From: AC-32 sp963821495
Lineage (GTDB): Bacteria > Actinomycetota > Thermoleophilia > Gaiellales > Gaiellaceae
Reading direction: 5' to 3'
Length of the DNA stretch: 64,000 nucleotides
Assembly: GCA_963821495.1 (NCBI GenBank)
Contig: CAWGEA010000003.1
Location: 310,001 to 374,000 of the forward strand
In this document: positions 45,524 to 53,828 of the stretch, one piece after another
Numbering within the stretch: position 1 is the stretch's first letter
Layout: each line of letters starts with the position of its first letter
Notes under the pieces: generated by a model
Seen by the model: the letters and a program-made list of their open reading frames with translations, nothing else
Database searches by the model: none
What the model was told of the DNA's origin: nothing
Translations under genes and position numbers: made by a program

Positions 45524-47869
45524 GTGAGCCTCGGCGAGTACGAGCGGAAACGCGACCCGCAGAAGACCCCGGAGCCCTTCAGCGGCAAGCGCCGCGCGAA
45601 GGCGCCCATCTTCGTCGTCCAGCGTCACGACGCCCGCCGGCTCCACTACGACTTCCGCCTCGAGCGCGACGGCGCGCTCGCGAGCTGGGCGGTGCCGAAG
45701 GGCGTGCCGCTCGAGCCGGGCCAGCGGCACCTGGCGGTGCACGTCGAGGATCACCCGCTCGACTACGCGACCTTCGCGGGCGAGATCCCGCAGGGCCAGT
45801 ACGGCGCGGGCACCGTCGAGATCTGGGACTCGGGCACCTACGAGCTCGTCGAGGAGAAGCGTGACGGGGGCCTGACCGTTCGCCTGCACGGCAAGAAGCT
45901 GGAAGGGCTCTGGACGCTCGTCCCCGCGAAGCTCGACGGCAACGAGAAGAACTGGCTGCTGATGCGCAAGCGGGACGAGGGCACGAAGGCGTCGTCCGCG
46001 CGGCGCTCGTACGCGCCGATGCTCGCCACGCTCGCCGACGACAAGGAGATGCCGGCGGGCGAGGGATGGGAGTACGAGATCAAGTGGGACGGCTACCGCA
46101 TCGTGGCGCGCGTCGCCGGCGGCGAGGCCGAGCTGCGCACGCGCAAAGACCAGGTCTACACCGAGCGCTTCGCCAACGTGGCCAAGGAGCTCGCCAAGGC
46201 GCTGAAGACTCCGGACTGCGTCGTCGACGGCGAGGTCTGCGCGCTGGACGAGGAGGGGCGCCCGAGCTTCTCGGCGATGCAGCAGTCGAAGGCGGGCACG
46301 CAGATCGTCTACTACGTCTTCGACCTGCTCGAGGTCGAGGGCGAGCCCGTGATCGACCTTCCGCTCTCGGAGCGGCGCAAGCGGCTGCGGAAGCTGCTCG
46401 ACGGCCGCAACCGCACCGTCCAGTTCTCCGAGGGGTTCGACGATGGTCGCGCGCTGCTGCGCGCGGCGAAGGAGCGCCGGCTCGAGGGGATCATGGGCAA
46501 GCGGTTCGACTCGCGCTACCTCCCGGGCAAGCGCTCGCGCGACTGGCTCAAGTTCAAGACGCACGGCGAGCAGGAGTTCGTAGTCGTCGGCTACACGCGG
46601 GGGAAGGGGCGGCGCGAGTGGTCGTTCGGCTCGCTCGTCCTGGCGGTCAACGGGCCCGACGGCCTCGAGTGGGCCGGCAACGTCGGCACCGGCTTCGACG
46701 ACGCCGAGCAGGAGCGCCTGCTGAAGAAGCTGAGGCCGCTGGAGCGCAAGACATCGCCCTTCCCGAAGGCGCCGAAGATGCCGCGGGTGCGCAGGGACGA
46801 CGTGGTCTGGGTCGAGCCGAAGCTCGTCGCCGAGGCCTCGTTCGCCGAGTGGACGCACGACGGCCGCCTGCGCGCGCCGGTCTACGTGGGGCTGCGCGAG
46901 GACAAGGACCCGAGCGAGGTGCGGCGCGAGCTGCCAGGCGAGTCGGCTGCTCCGATCGCCGACACGATCAAGCGCGGCAAGCACGTTCTCCGGCTCTCGA
47001 ACCTCGACAAGGAGTTCTGGCCGGACGAGGGGATCACGAAGGGCGACCTGCTCGCGTACTACCGCGACGTCGCGCCTGTGCTCGTGCCGCACCTCCGCGA
47101 GCGGCCGTTCACGATGAAGCGCTACCCCGACGGCTGGCAGGGCAAGCACTTCTTCCAGAAGGACGCGCCGCCGGGAATGCCCGCCTGGATCAGGACGGTG
47201 AGCATCGAGGTGACCACGCGCGACAAGCCGCGCCAGCGGCGGCGCATCGACGCGCCACTCGTGAACGACGAGCTCTCGCTGCTCTGGATGGTGAACATGG
47301 GCTGCATCGACCTGAACACCTGGTACTCGCGGGTCGACAAGCTCGACCGGCCGGGCTTCGTGCTCTTCGACCTCGACCCCTCGCCGGATGTCGGCTTCGG
47401 CGAGACGGTGCAGGTGGCGCTGCTCGTGAAGGAGGTGCTCGGCGCGCTCGGGCTCGAGTCGTTCCCGAAGACGAGCGGCGCCGACGGGATCCACGTGCTC
47501 GTGCCGGTGGAGAGGCGGCACACCTACGACGACACGCGCGAGTTCGCCGAGATCGTTGCGCGCGCCCTCGCCTCGACGCACCGCGGTCTCGTCACGACGG
47601 AGTGGGCGAAGTCGAAGCGGAAGGGCGTCCTGATCGACGCGAACCAGAACGGCGAAGGCAAGACGATCGCCTCGGTCTACTCGGTGCGGCCGAAGGAGGG
47701 GACGCCCGTCTCGACTCCGCTGCGCTGGGACGAAGTGAACGAGTCGCTCGACCCGGGCGCGTTCACGATGGATGTCGTGCGCCGACGGATCGAGGAGCAC
47801 GGCGACCTGTACGAGGGCGTGCTGAAGACGAAGCAGTCCCTCGGCGCCGCGCTGCGCAAGCTGCAGTAG
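45524..47869 (+). CDS. ligD: Multifunctional ATP-dependent DNA ligase LigD
   Basis: End-processing ligase of bacterial non-homologous end joining, 781 residues. Domain order is 3'-phosphoesterase (FVVQRHDARRLHYDFRLE, ASWAVPKG, GTVEIWDSGTYE), ATP-dependent ligase (adenylation Lys in YEIKWDGYR near residue 187; MGKRFDSRYLPGKRSRDW) and C-terminal polymerase/primase (KEFWPDEGITKGDLLAYY, FVLFDLDPSPDVGF, SGADGIHVLVP). All three look intact. Start GTG 45524 has AAAAAGG four bases upstream. Confidence 0.95.
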   Translation: MSLGEYERKRDPQKTPEPFSGKRRAKAPIFVVQRHDARRLHYDFRLERDGALASWAVPKGVPLEPGQRHLAVHVEDHPLDYATFAGEIPQGQYGAGTVEIWDSGTYELVEEKRDGGLTVRLHGKKLEGLWTLVPAKLDGNEKNWLLMRKRDEGTKASSARRSYAPMLATLADDKEMPAGEGWEYEIKWDGYRIVARVAGGEAELRTRKDQVYTERFANVAKELAKALKTPDCVVDGEVCALDEEGRPSFSAMQQSKAGTQIVYYVFDLLEVEGEPVIDLPLSERRKRLRKLLDGRNRTVQFSEGFDDGRALLRAAKERRLEGIMGKRFDSRYLPGKRSRDWLKFKTHGEQEFVVVGYTRGKGRREWSFGSLVLAVNGPDGLEWAGNVGTGFDDAEQERLLKKLRPLERKTSPFPKAPKMPRVRRDDVVWVEPKLVAEASFAEWTHDGRLRAPVYVGLREDKDPSEVRRELPGESAAPIADTIKRGKHVLRLSNLDKEFWPDEGITKGDLLAYYRDVAPVLVPHLRERPFTMKRYPDGWQGKHFFQKDAPPGMPAWIRTVSIEVTTRDKPRQRRRIDAPLVNDELSLLWMVNMGCIDLNTWYSRVDKLDRPGFVLFDLDPSPDVGFGETVQVALLVKEVLGALGLESFPKTSGADGIHVLVPVERRHTYDDTREFAEIVARALASTHRGLVTTEWAKSKRKGVLIDANQNGEGKTIASVYSVRPKEGTPVSTPLRWDEVNESLDPGAFTMDVVRRRIEEHGDLYEGVLKTKQSLGAALRKLQ

Positions 47870-47897
47870 CTGTTACCGGGCCGTTACGCAGCGGTGG

Positions 47898-47903
47898 GAT
47901 AGT
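47898..47903 (+). promoter_or_regulatory. -10-like element for the lipoprotein gene
   Basis: GATAGT with TG three bases before it (extended -10) lies six bases before ATG 47910; no ribosome site is present, suggesting a leaderless transcript. Confidence 0.45.
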
Positions 47904-47909
47904 CGGCGC

Positions 47910-48344
47910 ATGCGCTGGCTCGCAGTCGCGGTCGTGGCTGTCCTGGCCGCTGGCTGCGGCAGCGACAAGAAGAGTGCTGACGACAACGCCCGGGTCGCAA
48001 TGGCGAAGGCGGAGACGACATGCGCCGAGGGCGTCAATTGCGCCGGCGATCGCTTCCACCCGTTCCGCAAGTGCACCCACCTCTCCCGCGGCTTTCGAGC
48101 CTGCACGACGTACCGCGAACTGAGCGAGGAAACCGGGATCTACCGCCGTGGTCCCGAGGGCTGGATCAAGTTCGCCGGGCCCGCTCGCGGCGTAGGCTGG
48201 TGGCGTCGAGTGATCGCCGCACCGAACCGGCACGTGCTGCTCGGGCAGTGGTCCGGTGAGTGCGAGACCCAGACGACGTACATCGTCGAACGCGGCCGGG
48301 CCCGGCCGATCTTCGCGCAGTCTGAGTCGTATGCCCTCGGCTGA
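47910..48344 (+). CDS. Small lipoprotein, function unknown
   Basis: A 144-residue protein with a lipoprotein signal peptide (RWLAVAVVAVLAAGC, lipobox LAAGC) and four further Cys (AETTCAEGVNCAG, KCTH, RACTT) in the mature part that could form disulphides. Trp-rich motifs (GWIKF, GVGWWRRV) follow. No family recognised. The reading frame continues after the TGA with coding-like composition (see next entry), so the present stop may be a truncation. Start ATG 47910. Confidence 0.75.
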   Translation: MRWLAVAVVAVLAAGCGSDKKSADDNARVAMAKAETTCAEGVNCAGDRFHPFRKCTHLSRGFRACTTYRELSEETGIYRRGPEGWIKFAGPARGVGWWRRVIAAPNRHVLLGQWSGECETQTTYIVERGRARPIFAQSESYALG

Positions 48345-48488
48345 AGCGCCGACGGCCGCGCGCGCGTCCGGGTGCCGATGGAGGCGCCGGATCCGCGCGG
48401 CGACCTGCGTTCCGGCATCTACCTCGTCGACCCGCAGTCGCTGGCGCATGTCCTCGAGCGTCCGTTGGGCCGTGGGCCTGCCTGCTAG
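48345..48488 (+). pseudogene. Coding-like extension after the lipoprotein stop
   Basis: In the same frame as the lipoprotein, directly after its TGA, the sequence reads SADGRARVRVPMEAPDPR, continues through GIYLVDPQSLAHVLERPL, and ends at TAG 48486-48488. Third codon positions are almost all G or C, as in real genes here. Either the lipoprotein once was about 48 residues longer, or this is the end of another lost gene. No selenocysteine machinery is in evidence. Confidence 0.45.
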
Positions 48489-48561
48489 GCTCTGCGCGTT
48501 CGCTGTTCGGCAAAGGAGGTGCGCGATGACGACGACTGCACCCTCCGGTCGCAGAGCCTGA
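48483..48561 (+). promoter_or_regulatory. Promoter and 11-codon leader ORF upstream of rsgA
   Basis: An extended -10 TGC-TAGGCT (48483-48491), like that of dnaA, is followed by AAAGGAGGT (48512-48520), a near-perfect Shine-Dalgarno sequence, and ATG 48526 opening MTTTAPSGRRA (stop 48559-48561). The strength of the ribosome site is unusual here. The 87 bases to rsgA hold no other clear element except its own AAAGGAG. Confidence 0.5.
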
Positions 48562-48648
48562 GGCTCCCGGCTAGCCGCAGCACACCTTCGTAGCGAGTCG
48601 CGCCTCGGGCCCTGCCCGGAGCTCACCCCTTCCTGAAAGGAGACTCGC

Positions 48649-49680
48649 TTGAATTTGCACGACCTCGGCTGGGACGACGGCTTCGCGGCCGCGCTCGAGC
48701 CGCACGACAACTGCATCCCGGGACGCATCTCCGCGCAGCACCGCGGCGAGTACGACGTGCTCGCCGAGCACGGCGAGCTGCGCGCTCGCGTTGCCGGCCG
48801 CCTCCGTCACGAGGCCTCGTCCGGCGCAGACCTCCCCGCGGTCGGCGACTGGGTGGCGCTGCGCGAGGAGACGATCCACGCGGTGCTGCCGCGGCGCTCG
48901 GCCTTCACGCGCAAGGTCGCCTTCCACGCGACCGAGGCGCAGGTGCTCGCGGCGAACCTCGACACGATCTTCGTCGTCACGGGTCTCGACGGCGACTTCA
49001 ACCTGCGCCGGCTCGAGCGCTACCTGACGCTCGCGTGGGAGAGCGGCGCGACGCCCGCCCTCGTGCTGACGAAGGCCGACCTGTGCGACGACCCGCTCGC
49101 GGCGCTGCTCGAAGCCGAGCAGGTCGCCTTCGGCGTGCCTGCCCACGTCGTCAGCAACGTCACCGGCGAGGGCCTCACCGAGCTCGCTCCCTACCTCGGG
49201 CGGGCGCGGACGGTTGCCCTGCTCGGCTCCTCGGGCGTCGGCAAGTCGACGCTCGCCAACCGGCTGCTCGGCGCCGAGTTGCAGGCGACCAAGGAGATCG
49301 CCGACGACGGCCGCGGCCGCCACACGACAACGGCTCGGCAGCTCTGCCGCCTCCCGGGCGGGGCGTTGCTCGTGGACACCCCGGGTTTGAGGGAGATCCA
49401 GCTCTGGGACGCCGACGAGGGGATCGAGCAGGCGTTCGGCGACGTGGACGAGCTCGCCGCCGACTGCCGCTTCAACGACTGCGCGCACCAGCACGAGCCG
49501 GGTTGCGCAGTCCAGGCGGCGATCCTCGACGGCACGCTGCCGCCCGAGCGGCTGCAGAGCTACCGCGCGCTGCAGCGTGAGCTTCGCCACCTCGCGGTCA
49601 AGCAGGACGCGAGGCTGCGCTCGGAGGAGCGCAAGAAGCGCGTCGCCTTCGCGCGCAGCCTGCGCAAGACGTCCTGGTGA
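48649..49680 (+). CDS. rsgA: Ribosome small subunit-dependent GTPase RsgA
   Basis: Late 30S assembly GTPase (YjeQ). The 343-residue protein has an N-terminal OB-fold (VGDWVALREET), the circularly permuted GTPase order with LTKAD (G4) before GSSGVGKSTLANRLLG (G1) and LVDTPGLREIQ (G3), and a C-terminal zinc site (DCRFNDCAHQHEPGCAV). Start TTG 48649 has AAAGGAG eight bases upstream. It stands alone, ending one base before the convergent permease stop. Confidence 0.95.
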   Translation: MNLHDLGWDDGFAAALEPHDNCIPGRISAQHRGEYDVLAEHGELRARVAGRLRHEASSGADLPAVGDWVALREETIHAVLPRRSAFTRKVAFHATEAQVLAANLDTIFVVTGLDGDFNLRRLERYLTLAWESGATPALVLTKADLCDDPLAALLEAEQVAFGVPAHVVSNVTGEGLTELAPYLGRARTVALLGSSGVGKSTLANRLLGAELQATKEIADDGRGRHTTTARQLCRLPGGALLVDTPGLREIQLWDADEGIEQAFGDVDELAADCRFNDCAHQHEPGCAVQAAILDGTLPPERLQSYRALQRELRHLAVKQDARLRSEERKKRVAFARSLRKTSW

Positions 49681-49681
49681 G

Positions 49682-50533
49682 CTAGAGGTCGCGGCGCGAA
49701 AACCCGAAACCGGCCACGACCGCGATCAGCACCAGGTACGCGCAGGCCCAGATCCGGACCCCGGCACCGTGGATGTTCGCGCCGCCGAAGGGCCCGAGCT
49801 GGAGCAGGAAGCCCGTCAGCCCGGTCGTGTTCGCCGTGATCTCGCGCAGCGCGTCCTGGTACAGCGCCTCGAACGGGACGATGTAGGCCGCGATCCTCGC
49901 CGCCCGCTCCAGCGCGTGCGAGTTGAGCGCGTGGCCGATCGTCCCGAGCAATCCGGCCACCAGGCCGGCCCCGAAGACCATGAAGATCGCGATCCCGTTC
50001 GCGACGGCGGTCAGGAAGACGGAGCCGAGCAGCGAGAGCGCTGCGACGAGCGCAACTCCCGCCGCGAGCTCGAGCCCCGGCACCACGACGTGGTCGGGCC
50101 ACCAGTGCCCGGTCAGGCCGGTGATCACCATCGACGCCGCGTACACCGCAACGACGTACGGCGTGCAGATCGCGATCGCGCCCAACCAGCGGGCGAGCAA
50201 GAGCGTGTGCCTGCCGACTGGCCGCACGATCAACGGCTGCAGCAAACCTCTCTCTGCGTCGTTACGGACGGTGCCGAGGGTGAGAAACACGGCGAGCACG
50301 ACGCCGAGGAAGAGCGTCGCGAACATCGCGAGCCCGAAGATGAACGCTCCCGCGTAGGTGCGCGCGTCGATCCCGGGCGGCTGGCCGACGTTCCGCAGGT
50401 CGCGGAAGGCGTAGTGGTTCGCGAGCCAGTAGAGGCCCAGGAAGCCGACCGTCAACAGCAGCACGACGGCGAAGACCTTGCGCCGCAGCGCCTCCCGCAG
50501 GCCGTAGCCGACGATCGTCGGGATCGCGCTCAC
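49682..50533 (-). CDS. ABC-2 type transporter permease
   Basis: A 283-residue protein with six membrane segments: YGLREALRRKVFAVVLLLT at the start, then AGAFIFGLAMFATLFLGVVL, and AYLVLIAVVAGFGFSRRDL at the end. It pairs with the ATP-binding gene immediately upstream (GTGA overlap at 50530-50533). The substrate is unknown; such pairs export drugs, lipids or peptides or serve signalling. Confidence 0.9.
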   Translation of the reverse strand: MSAIPTIVGYGLREALRRKVFAVVLLLTVGFLGLYWLANHYAFRDLRNVGQPPGIDARTYAGAFIFGLAMFATLFLGVVLAVFLTLGTVRNDAERGLLQPLIVRPVGRHTLLLARWLGAIAICTPYVVAVYAASMVITGLTGHWWPDHVVVPGLELAAGVALVAALSLLGSVFLTAVANGIAIFMVFGAGLVAGLLGTIGHALNSHALERAARIAAYIVPFEALYQDALREITANTTGLTGFLLQLGPFGGANIHGAGVRIWACAYLVLIAVVAGFGFSRRDL

Positions 50534-51369
50534 GAGGTCTCTCCGCCGACTGCCTCTAGGTAGGTGTCCTCGAGGGTCGAGGTGAGTGCGCGCACCCCGT
50601 AGACCTTGCGGCCGGCCGCGACGAGCTCTGCGACCAGCGCCGGCACGTCCTCGCGCGCCTTGCCTTCGAAGAGCTGCACGCCCTGGTCGGTCTCGACCTC
50701 GACGCCTCGGGCGCGGCCGAGCTCGGAGGGCGACCCTTCCGCGACGACGGCGCCGCGAAGGAGGATCACGACGCGGTCGCAGACGAGCTCGATCTCGCTC
50801 AGGAGGTGCGAGTTGAGCAGCACGGAGGTGCCGCGGCGGCGCAGCTCCTCGAGCAACAGGCGCACCGTGCGGCGGCCGACCGGGTCGAGCGCGCTCGTCG
50901 GCTCGTCGAGGAGCAGGAGCGGCGGGGCACCGATGAGTGCCTGGGCGATCCCGAGCCGCTGCTGCATGCCCTTCGACATCTCTTCGACGCGCCGGTCGCG
51001 GGCCTCTGTGAGCTCGACGAGCTCGAGTAGCTCTGTTCGTTCCGCAGGCCCGCCCTTCGAGTCCGAGAGACGCTGGTGCAGCTCGAGCAGCTCGTCTGCC
51101 GAGTACCAGCCGGGGAAGCGAAAGAGCTCGGCGAGGTAGCCGAGGCTCCGCCGGGCCGCCAGGCTTCCCGCGCGTACGCCGCAGATCTCGGCGCGGCCGC
51201 GCGTCGGGCGGACGAGGCCGCAGGCGATCTTGACCAGCGTCGACTTGCCCGCGCCGTTCGGGCCGAGCAGGCCGACGAGCTCGCCCTCTGCGACCTCGAC
51301 GTCGACTCCGTCGAGTGCGGTCGTCGTCCCGTAGCGTTTCTCGAGCCCGCGGGCCGAGAGTGCGCTCAC
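50530..51369 (-). CDS. ABC transporter ATP-binding protein
   Basis: A 279-residue nucleotide-binding protein with Walker A GPNGAGKST, signature MSKGMQQRLGIAQAL (in place of LSGGQ) and Walker B LLLLDEPTSALDP, and the H-loop in LNSHLLSE. The C-terminal 70 residues are the extension seen in ABC-2 partners. Start GTG 51369 overlaps the upstream acetyltransferase stop. Confidence 0.94.
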   Translation of the reverse strand: MSALSARGLEKRYGTTTALDGVDVEVAEGELVGLLGPNGAGKSTLVKIACGLVRPTRGRAEICGVRAGSLAARRSLGYLAELFRFPGWYSADELLELHQRLSDSKGGPAERTELLELVELTEARDRRVEEMSKGMQQRLGIAQALIGAPPLLLLDEPTSALDPVGRRTVRLLLEELRRRGTSVLLNSHLLSEIELVCDRVVILLRGAVVAEGSPSELGRARGVEVETDQGVQLFEGKAREDVPALVAELVAAGRKVYGVRALTSTLEDTYLEAVGGETS

Positions 51370-52112
51370 GAGCCACCCGGGACGAAGAACTTCGTGTAGT
51401 TGCCGACCGTGTCGAAGCCCAGCCGGCCGTAGAGCTCCTTCGGCCAGTCGTTCGCGTCGGCGACCAGGAAGACGAACTCGGCCCCCTCGCGGCGCGCTGC
51501 CTCGATCGCGGCCAGGACGACCGCCCGGGCGTAGCCGCGCCCACGGTGCTCGTCCAGCGTGCCGACATCCTCGACCTGGGCGTCCGCGCCGTCCTGGTAG
51601 AGGTCGGCGTAGCTGACCACCTCGCCGTCGACCACGACTCCGAAGAACCGCGCACGGACGCGCTCGCCGATCAGCCGCTTGGCCGCGAAGATCTGGTCGA
51701 GCACCTCCTCGGTCGCCCAGAGATGGCCGCTGAGCACGCGCCGCCGCGGCGCCCTGAGGTCCTCCTCGCGGAGCTCCTGGACGACCGTGAGGTCGGCCGG
51801 GCGGTCGGGCTGGCGCAGCTGTGCCATCACGACGTGGCGGTCGACTCGCCAGCCCTCGTGCTCGAACCAGGGGGCGAGCCGCTCGCCGAGCTCCGGGTCG
51901 GGGACGAAGATCAGGCGTCGCCCGTGCCGCTCCGCCTCGGCCGCGAGCTCCTCCGGCTCCGCGTAGCGGTCGACCCAGAGGTAGTTCCCGTCCAGCCGGT
52001 GCGGCAGCTCGTCGGTGAAGACCGCGCGGCCGGATGGCGTCTCCGCGACGCGAGTGCCGCCCATGTCGCCGCGGGCGAGGAAGTCGTAGGCGCGTGCGAG
52101 CTCTCTACGCAT
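51366..52112 (-). CDS. GNAT-family acetyltransferase
   Basis: A 248-residue protein whose C-terminal half is a GNAT domain: FFGVVVDGEVVSYADLY, VEDVGTLDEHRGRGYARAVVLAA (acetyl-CoA-binding R/Q-x-x-G-x-G/A) and FVFLVADANDWPKELYGRLGF. The N-terminal half may be a second, degenerate GNAT unit (VVMAQLRQPD). Start ATG 52112 overlaps the NDH-2 gene by eight bases. Acceptor unknown. Confidence 0.9.
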   Translation of the reverse strand: MRRELARAYDFLARGDMGGTRVAETPSGRAVFTDELPHRLDGNYLWVDRYAEPEELAAEAERHGRRLIFVPDPELGERLAPWFEHEGWRVDRHVVMAQLRQPDRPADLTVVQELREEDLRAPRRRVLSGHLWATEEVLDQIFAAKRLIGERVRARFFGVVVDGEVVSYADLYQDGADAQVEDVGTLDEHRGRGYARAVVLAAIEAARREGAEFVFLVADANDWPKELYGRLGFDTVGNYTKFFVPGGS

Positions 52113-53364
52113 CGAGCCGGTGCGGGTGGCCGAGCATCGAGAGCTCGGCGATGTCGCGGCGGAAGAAAAGCGACGTCGTCCAGTCGGTCACGACGCGCAG
52201 CTTCCGCGAGAGCAGAGGCAGCTGGTAGAGGTGGTACGTGCGCGTGATGAACCAGCCGAGGAAGCCGGTGAAACGCAGGCCCAGCACGTCGGCGATCCCC
52301 TTGTAGCGGCCGAGTGTCGCCACCTGGCCGAGCATCCGGTAGCGGTACGGCTTCCGGTCGCCCGCGAGGTTCTTCGCCAGCCGGCGTGCCTGGCGCAGGG
52401 CGTGCTGCGAGGTCGGCGGGTCGACCGCGCCCGGCGTGGCCGCGTTGGGGACTGCCGCGCCGTCGCCGAGCGCCCAGACGTGCTCGTGCCCCTCGACCCG
52501 CAGCGTCTCGTCCACCTTCACCCGGCCGCGCTCGTCGAGCGGCAGGCCGAATTGTGAGAGCGCCGGGTTCGCCTTCACGCCCGCCGTCCAGACGAGGGTG
52601 TGCGTCAGGATGCGCTCGCCGTTCGAGAGGTGGGCCGCGCCGGCCTCGAGCGACTCTAGGGTCGTACCCACCTGGATCTCGACCCCGCGCCTGGCGAGCT
52701 GGCGGGCGGCGTACTCGCCGAGGCGGGACGGGATCTCCGGGAGGATCTTCGGCGCCGCGTCGACGAGCACCCACCGCTGCGGCGCGTGCCGCAGGCCGGG
52801 GTAGTAGCGGAGCGCGTCGCGGACGAGGTCGGAGAGCTCGGCCAGCGCCTCGACTCCCGCGTAGCCGGCCCCGACGAAGACGAAGGACAGCTCGCGTTGC
52901 CGGTGGGTCTCGTTGGGCGCCGCGTCGGCGGCTTCGAGCCGCTGCAGCACGTGGTTGCGCAGGTGGATGGCGTCGGCCAGATCCTTGAAGCCGAGTGCGT
53001 GGTCGGCGAGCCCCGGGATCGGGAGCGCGCGCGAGATCGACCCGAGCGCGACGACGAGGTCGCGGTAGCCGATGTTCACGATCCCCTCGAGTGTCTCGAC
53101 CTGGACGCTCCTGCGTTCGAAGTCGAGCGCCGTCGCGTGGCCGAGGACGAGCTCGGAGTGCGGGCACATCACGCGCAAGGGCACGACCACGTGCCGCGGC
53201 TCGAGGGTGCCGGAGGCGGCCTCCGGCAGCAGCGGGGTGAAGAGCATCGAGTTCTGCGGGCCGACGATCGTGGCACCGCGCTTGCCGAGACAGCGGGCGA
53301 CGTAGCTGCCCGCGTACCCCCCGCCGACGACGACCGTGCCGCCACGCGCCTCCCGCTCGCTCAC
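52105..53364 (-). CDS. Type II NADH dehydrogenase-like flavoprotein (second copy)
   Basis: A 419-residue NDH-2 family member with FAD motif TVVVGGGYAGSYVARCL, NADH motif FVFVGAGYAGVEALAEL, WTAGVKANPAL and ALGDGAAVPNA. The C-terminal region (FLGWFITRTYHLYQLPL) could be the membrane anchor of this family. It differs strongly from the NDH-2 at 11 kb. Start GTG 53364 heads an operon with GNAT and ABC genes and faces the divergent LOG-like gene. Confidence 0.91.
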   Translation of the reverse strand: MSEREARGGTVVVGGGYAGSYVARCLGKRGATIVGPQNSMLFTPLLPEAASGTLEPRHVVVPLRVMCPHSELVLGHATALDFERRSVQVETLEGIVNIGYRDLVVALGSISRALPIPGLADHALGFKDLADAIHLRNHVLQRLEAADAAPNETHRQRELSFVFVGAGYAGVEALAELSDLVRDALRYYPGLRHAPQRWVLVDAAPKILPEIPSRLGEYAARQLARRGVEIQVGTTLESLEAGAAHLSNGERILTHTLVWTAGVKANPALSQFGLPLDERGRVKVDETLRVEGHEHVWALGDGAAVPNAATPGAVDPPTSQHALRQARRLAKNLAGDRKPYRYRMLGQVATLGRYKGIADVLGLRFTGFLGWFITRTYHLYQLPLLSRKLRVVTDWTTSLFFRRDIAELSMLGHPHRLDA

Positions 53365-53384
53365 GCCTCTACTATCGCGGCATG
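53364..53384. promoter_or_regulatory. Symmetric bidirectional promoter candidate
   Basis: The 17 bases between the two divergent start codons contain TACTATC (53370-53376). Read rightward, TACTAT is a -10 six bases before ATG 53382; read leftward, GATAGT is a -10 six bases before GTG 53364. Both genes would be leaderless or nearly so. Confidence 0.5.
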
Positions 53385-53828
53385 GCCGGGGTTCAGGTCG
53401 CGGTGATCGGCAGCGGTGCCGAGCACGAGCGCCGCGCCGAAGAGGTCGGGCGGCTACTGGCGGAGCGCGGCTGCGCCGTCGTCACCGGCGGCCTCGGCTC
53501 GGTGATGGCGGCCGCGGCCCGGGGCGCAAAGTCCGCGGGTGGGACGACGATCGGCGTCCTTCCCGGCGAGAGGCGGCACGACGCCAACGAGTGGATCGAC
53601 CACGCCGTCGTGACCGGCGTCGGTCACGCACGCAACCTCGCCGTGGTCGCCTCGGGCGACGCGGTGATCGCGGTCGGCGGCGAGTGGGGCACGCTCTCCG
53701 AGATCGGCCTCGCCCGCGCGCTCGGGCGGCCGGTCGTGATCCTCGACCCGGGCTGGCAGCTGGACGGCGTACCGCGCGCGTCCTCGCCACAGGAGGCGGT
53801 CGACCTGGCGCTGAGCTCGCTCGCCTAG
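53382..53828 (+). CDS. LOG/DprA-like Rossmann protein (TIGR00725 type)
   Basis: A 148-residue single-domain Rossmann protein: VAVIGSGAEHERRAEEVG, VVTGGLGSVMAAAARGAK (phosphate-binding GGxxG), ARNLAVVASGDAVIAVGGEWGTLSEI. The pattern GGxGTxxE is shared with LOG lysine-decarboxylase-like proteins; here it is GGEWGTLSEI. Function in bacteria is uncertain (nucleotide or cytokinin-like binding). Start ATG 53382. The stop interlocks with the convergent gene by CTAG. Confidence 0.85.
   Translation: MAGVQVAVIGSGAEHERRAEEVGRLLAERGCAVVTGGLGSVMAAAARGAKSAGGTTIGVLPGERRHDANEWIDHAVVTGVGHARNLAVVASGDAVIAVGGEWGTLSEIGLARALGRPVVILDPGWQLDGVPRASSPQEAVDLALSSLA

Noticed and set aside
48342..48344. TGA as a selenocysteine codon
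   Set aside because: The context lacks a selenoprotein family and any clear SECIS-like element; truncation is simpler.
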